A stretch of DNA of 64,000 bases, from positions 186,001 through 250,000 of the forward strand of contig NZ_CAJRAU010000004.1 of assembly GCF_907165045.1 (NCBI RefSeq). Direction: 5' to 3'. The notes under the pieces are model-generated. The model worked only from the letters and a program-made list of their open reading frames with translations. It did not search any database and was not told where the DNA came from. Shown one piece after another: positions 61,618 to 64,000 of this stretch (positions are counted from its first letter, which is position 1; the number at the start of each line of letters is the position of its first letter). Source of the stretch: Dyadobacter linearis (GTDB taxonomy: Bacteria > Bacteroidota > Bacteroidia > Cytophagales > Spirosomataceae). The translations under genes were made by a program, and so were the position numbers.

Positions 61618-63879
61618 TTACCTCAACGTATATCGCATACCCAGAAACACTCGGCGCCCCTGATTAGGTGCGTAAACGTAAGACGGATCGAAGGTCAATC
61701 GGTACGGATTTTCGGGAGTTGCAACTACCTGTCCATTGTCATCGAACCTCACATTTTTGTCAAAAGGATCATTTGACCGGGCAATGGAATTGGCTGGCGG
61801 AGTGAAGTTGAGCAGGTTTTTTACACCCCCGTAAATTTCCAGACCGTTGTCAAACTTCTTGGTCGCCTGGATATTTTGCAGTGACCAGATCGGTGAAACG
61901 CGCGCGCGCGGATCCTCTTCGCTCAACACCGGCAGCCGCATCGGTCCGTACATATTGCCCGTGTAATCGAGCGAGATGCCCGCTTTTTGAATCTCATAAT
62001 TGACTGACCAGACACCCGTGAATCTTTCCGTCAGCACCGGCCGGAAACGTACGCCATTTTCTTTCTGGAAATTGTCCATTAGAGTGCCTCCGGCAATTAT
62101 TTTCAATGGAAAAGGGAAGTTAAAATCCAAATTCAGGCTAACTCCTTTTGAAACTGCATATCCATCAAGGTTATCGTAAATGATCTGATTGGGATCGGTG
62201 TCGTAATCGGGCAGGATCCGGTTTGTGAAATGGGTATAGAAAACAGAAGCGTCAAAACCGATGAATGAGCTTCCGGTCACGATCTTTTTCACGAAATTAA
62301 TATTTGCATTCCAGCTTTGCTCGGGGTTAAGTGCCTCTTTCACAATCACCTGCCGGGAGCCGGTTAATGCTGCGTGGTCTTCGGTGAACAAATTTACGAT
62401 ACGGAAGCCGCGACCCACATTCAGGCGAACGACATCCGTTTGGTTAAACTTGAATTTGTAAGCGGCACGTGGCGTGAAAATGCTTCCGTGCCGGCTATTG
62501 AAGTCATATCTCGCGCCAAGCAAAAGCGAATGCGGCCCCGAACGGATCTCATCCTGCACAAAAAAACCGGGCAGATAAATCTTGTCAGCGTGGTCATTTC
62601 CATCGAGATAACGTGTTGCCGGAGTATTGTCGTTATAAAAGGTGTATCTGAAAGGGGTACCAATCAACAGATTATGCTTCCCGATTTCCTTGTCCCAAAG
62701 CAGCTGGGCAAATGCGATTTTCTGGTCGGCTAGAAACGGCACATTCCCATAAACTGAATTCTGATGATGCGAACTGAATGAATATTGCAGGGTGATCTTT
62801 TCCTCGGTAGGCAACTGATAATTTCCGAGTACTTCAAATCTGGAAGTATAAATGCTTTCTCCGTAAACTTCGTCTCCGCCGCGGAAAGACTTATTCCAGT
62901 TCATTTGCCCGCCCCAGCGATCTTCATAATAGTACCGCGCAGCAATATTCGCCTGCTTGTTATTTTTTAGGTTAAATGACCATTTGTTGAAAATCGAAAT
63001 GCGTTTTTGCAAGGTAAGATCCGTGAATCCGTCACCGTTACGGTCGAGCGGATTTTGGTAATTGAAATAATTCACCCCGATCAGCGAGCTCACATTTTTT
63101 CCCGCAGTGAGCTTCATACCAAGGTCCAGATTGTAATCGAGCCAGCTGGTGCTGAATGCATCCGCTGAGAAAACAGGCGCTTTCGAAGGATTTTTGGTAA
63201 TGATATTGATCAATCCGCCCACAGCCTCCGAGCCGTAAAGTGTTGAAGCAGGGCCTTTTACAAGCTCAACTCTTTCGATTAAACTATTGGGTATCCCTGA
63301 AAGCCCGTAAACCGTGGAAAGTCCGCTCACCATCGGCATCCCGTCGATAAGCACCATCGTGTACGGACCTTCCAGGCCATTCATGTGAATATCGCCGGTA
63401 TTACAAACGTTACAATTCAGCTGCGGCCGCACGCCGTTTACGTAGCTTAGTCCTTCAAAAATACTGGGTACCGGGTTTTTATAAAGGAATTTGGCAGTGA
63501 TAATATCCACCGGCACCGGGCTGTCGAGCTTTGAAACTTCCTTCATCGTTCCCGAGATCACAACCTCGTCTAATGCATTGGCACCCGATTTCATGACGAA
63601 ATTCTTTACCAGATCCTGTTTAACGGAAACGTTTTTCTCGGTGATCGTGGGCATTGAAATATAGCTGACCCTGATCGTATACGTTCCGCTCGGGATATCT
63701 GAAATGCGATAATTGCCCAAAGTATCTGCCGTGGTACCGATTTTAAGCTGGTCAATATAAACCGACGCGCCGAATGCACTTTCAGACTGGCCTTCCAGTG
63801 AAATTTTTCCCGAAAGCACAAATTGCGCCTGAGAAGCCGAGGTTAAGATGCACAGAATGAATAGTATGTATAGCTTCAT
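61618..63879 (-). CDS. TonB-dependent outer-membrane receptor with CxxC in the plug
   Basis: A 753-residue receptor with a signal peptide (about 1-19, CILTSASQAQ) and a CarboxypepD_reg domain (LSGKISLEGQSESAFGASVY, about 22-95). The plug has LDEVVISGTMKEVSKLDSPV, LIDGMPMVSGLSTVYGLSGI and VELVKGPASTLYGSEAVGGL. The plug also carries Cys156 and Cys159 in QLNCNVCNTGDI, the pattern of a receptor subgroup near metal or cofactor uptake. The barrel ends with NQGRRVFLGMRYTLR, a normal terminal strand. The architecture is that of siderophore, cobalamin or metal receptors (FepA/CirA/BtuB-like) rather than SusC. The ligand is unknown. It is a separate unit, 151 bases from the CBM48-like gene. Confidence 0.9.
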   Translation of the reverse strand: MKLYILFILCILTSASQAQFVLSGKISLEGQSESAFGASVYIDQLKIGTTADTLGNYRISDIPSGTYTIRVSYISMPTITEKNVSVKQDLVKNFVMKSGANALDEVVISGTMKEVSKLDSPVPVDIITAKFLYKNPVPSIFEGLSYVNGVRPQLNCNVCNTGDIHMNGLEGPYTMVLIDGMPMVSGLSTVYGLSGIPNSLIERVELVKGPASTLYGSEAVGGLINIITKNPSKAPVFSADAFSTSWLDYNLDLGMKLTAGKNVSSLIGVNYFNYQNPLDRNGDGFTDLTLQKRISIFNKWSFNLKNNKQANIAARYYYEDRWGGQMNWNKSFRGGDEVYGESIYTSRFEVLGNYQLPTEEKITLQYSFSSHHQNSVYGNVPFLADQKIAFAQLLWDKEIGKHNLLIGTPFRYTFYNDNTPATRYLDGNDHADKIYLPGFFVQDEIRSGPHSLLLGARYDFNSRHGSIFTPRAAYKFKFNQTDVVRLNVGRGFRIVNLFTEDHAALTGSRQVIVKEALNPEQSWNANINFVKKIVTGSSFIGFDASVFYTHFTNRILPDYDTDPNQIIYDNLDGYAVSKGVSLNLDFNFPFPLKIIAGGTLMDNFQKENGVRFRPVLTERFTGVWSVNYEIQKAGISLDYTGNMYGPMRLPVLSEEDPRARVSPIWSLQNIQATKKFDNGLEIYGGVKNLLNFTPPANSIARSNDPFDKNVRFDDNGQVVATPENPYRLTFDPSYVYAPNQGRRVFLGMRYTLR

Positions 63880-64000
63880 AAGTGTTCAAAACTATTATTT
63901 AATTTACTCTGAAATATAATTTAGGTAAATCTAAAAATATAACTTGGCAAATAAAAATATGATTCCATGGCGACACGAAATTATTTATGAAACTATCTCG
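63880..64000. other. Upstream edge region of the last receptor gene
   Basis: A/T-rich. TAGTTTTG on the minus strand (63887-63894) is a TAnnTTTG match but only eight bases from the ATG, so its use is doubtful. ATG at 63987 may begin a plus-strand gene leaving the window (MKLS...), too short to judge. Confidence 0.35.

Noticed and set aside
63887..63894. TAnnTTTG promoter box for the last TonB receptor
   Set aside because: It sits only eight bases before the ATG, leaving practically no leader, so it is more likely chance in A/T-rich DNA.

Overview
The window looks like chromosomal DNA of a Bacteroidota member of the order Cytophagales, most like Dyadobacter, Spirosoma and relatives. The genus is an inference from gene families. 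The clues are a SusC/SusD pair, DUF5690, DUF4249 and DUF5686 proteins, CRTAC1-like VCBS/ASPIC lipoproteins, PVC-type membrane-bound dehydrogenases, short-leader starts without Shine-Dalgarno sites, and promoter boxes of the Bacteroidota type (TTTG/TTG, 17-23 nt, then TAnnTTTG). No rRNA, tRNA, CRISPR array, insertion sequence or prophage was found.

Layout. (1) 1-6965 is a phosphonate catabolism cluster: XRE-cupin regulator (cut by the window edge), phosphonatase-like HAD hydrolase, FAD amine oxidoreductase, secreted phosphodiesterase-type hydrolase with chitobiase-C and PA14 domains, PbfA-type PLP lyase and a DUF5690 transporter. A palindrome and a good promoter lie between regulator and structural genes. 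(2) 7079-14348 is housekeeping and accessory: a membrane protein, endonuclease V, a GH18 chitinase lipoprotein, a Ku/LigD-polymerase pair for end joining, a HigBA toxin-antitoxin pair, two small unknown genes and a Bcr/CflA drug exporter. (3) 14439-22253 holds an SF1 helicase, a DUF5686 outer-membrane protein and a large FAD/Fe-S dehydrogenase.

(4) 22605-38758 is a long same-strand envelope block: SusC, SusD, a terminator, then five tightly packed genes (two CRTAC1-like VCBS lipoproteins, a Kelch-type lipoprotein, a DUF4249 lipoprotein and a second TonB-dependent receptor). No glycoside hydrolase is present, so the substrate is unknown. (5) 38759-45394 contains an SDR protein lacking the usual Tyr/Lys, purH, a membrane-anchored putative metallopeptidase, a sodium/sugar symporter, a cyclophilin and a lytic transglycosylase. 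(6) 45850-49809 is a molybdenum cofactor operon: moeA, moaD, moaE, a moaC-moaB fusion and moaA.

(7) 49924-60967 has a small secreted protein, a convergent three-gene operon (secreted protein, esterase, GT87 membrane glycosyltransferase), then two paralogous membrane-bound dehydrogenase/HEAT proteins separated by a ParDE-like toxin-antitoxin pair, and a Tat-exported TIM-barrel protein. Only the first paralogue has a cytochrome c domain. (8) 60967-63879 has two heptamer repeat arrays in inverted orientation around a terminator, a CBM48-like small protein and a TonB-dependent receptor with a CxxC in its plug.

The strongest candidate for a less-described system is the phosphonate cluster. It combines an apparently extracellular phosphoester-cleaving step, import, flavin-dependent oxidation, the PbfA lyase and C-P bond hydrolysis, with no PhnW-type transaminase in the window. 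The most unusual non-coding structures are the heptamer arrays (60967-61152), the octamer array before moaCB (47851-47882) and the interspersed-repeat-like palindromes (41228-41306 and 56349-56447).
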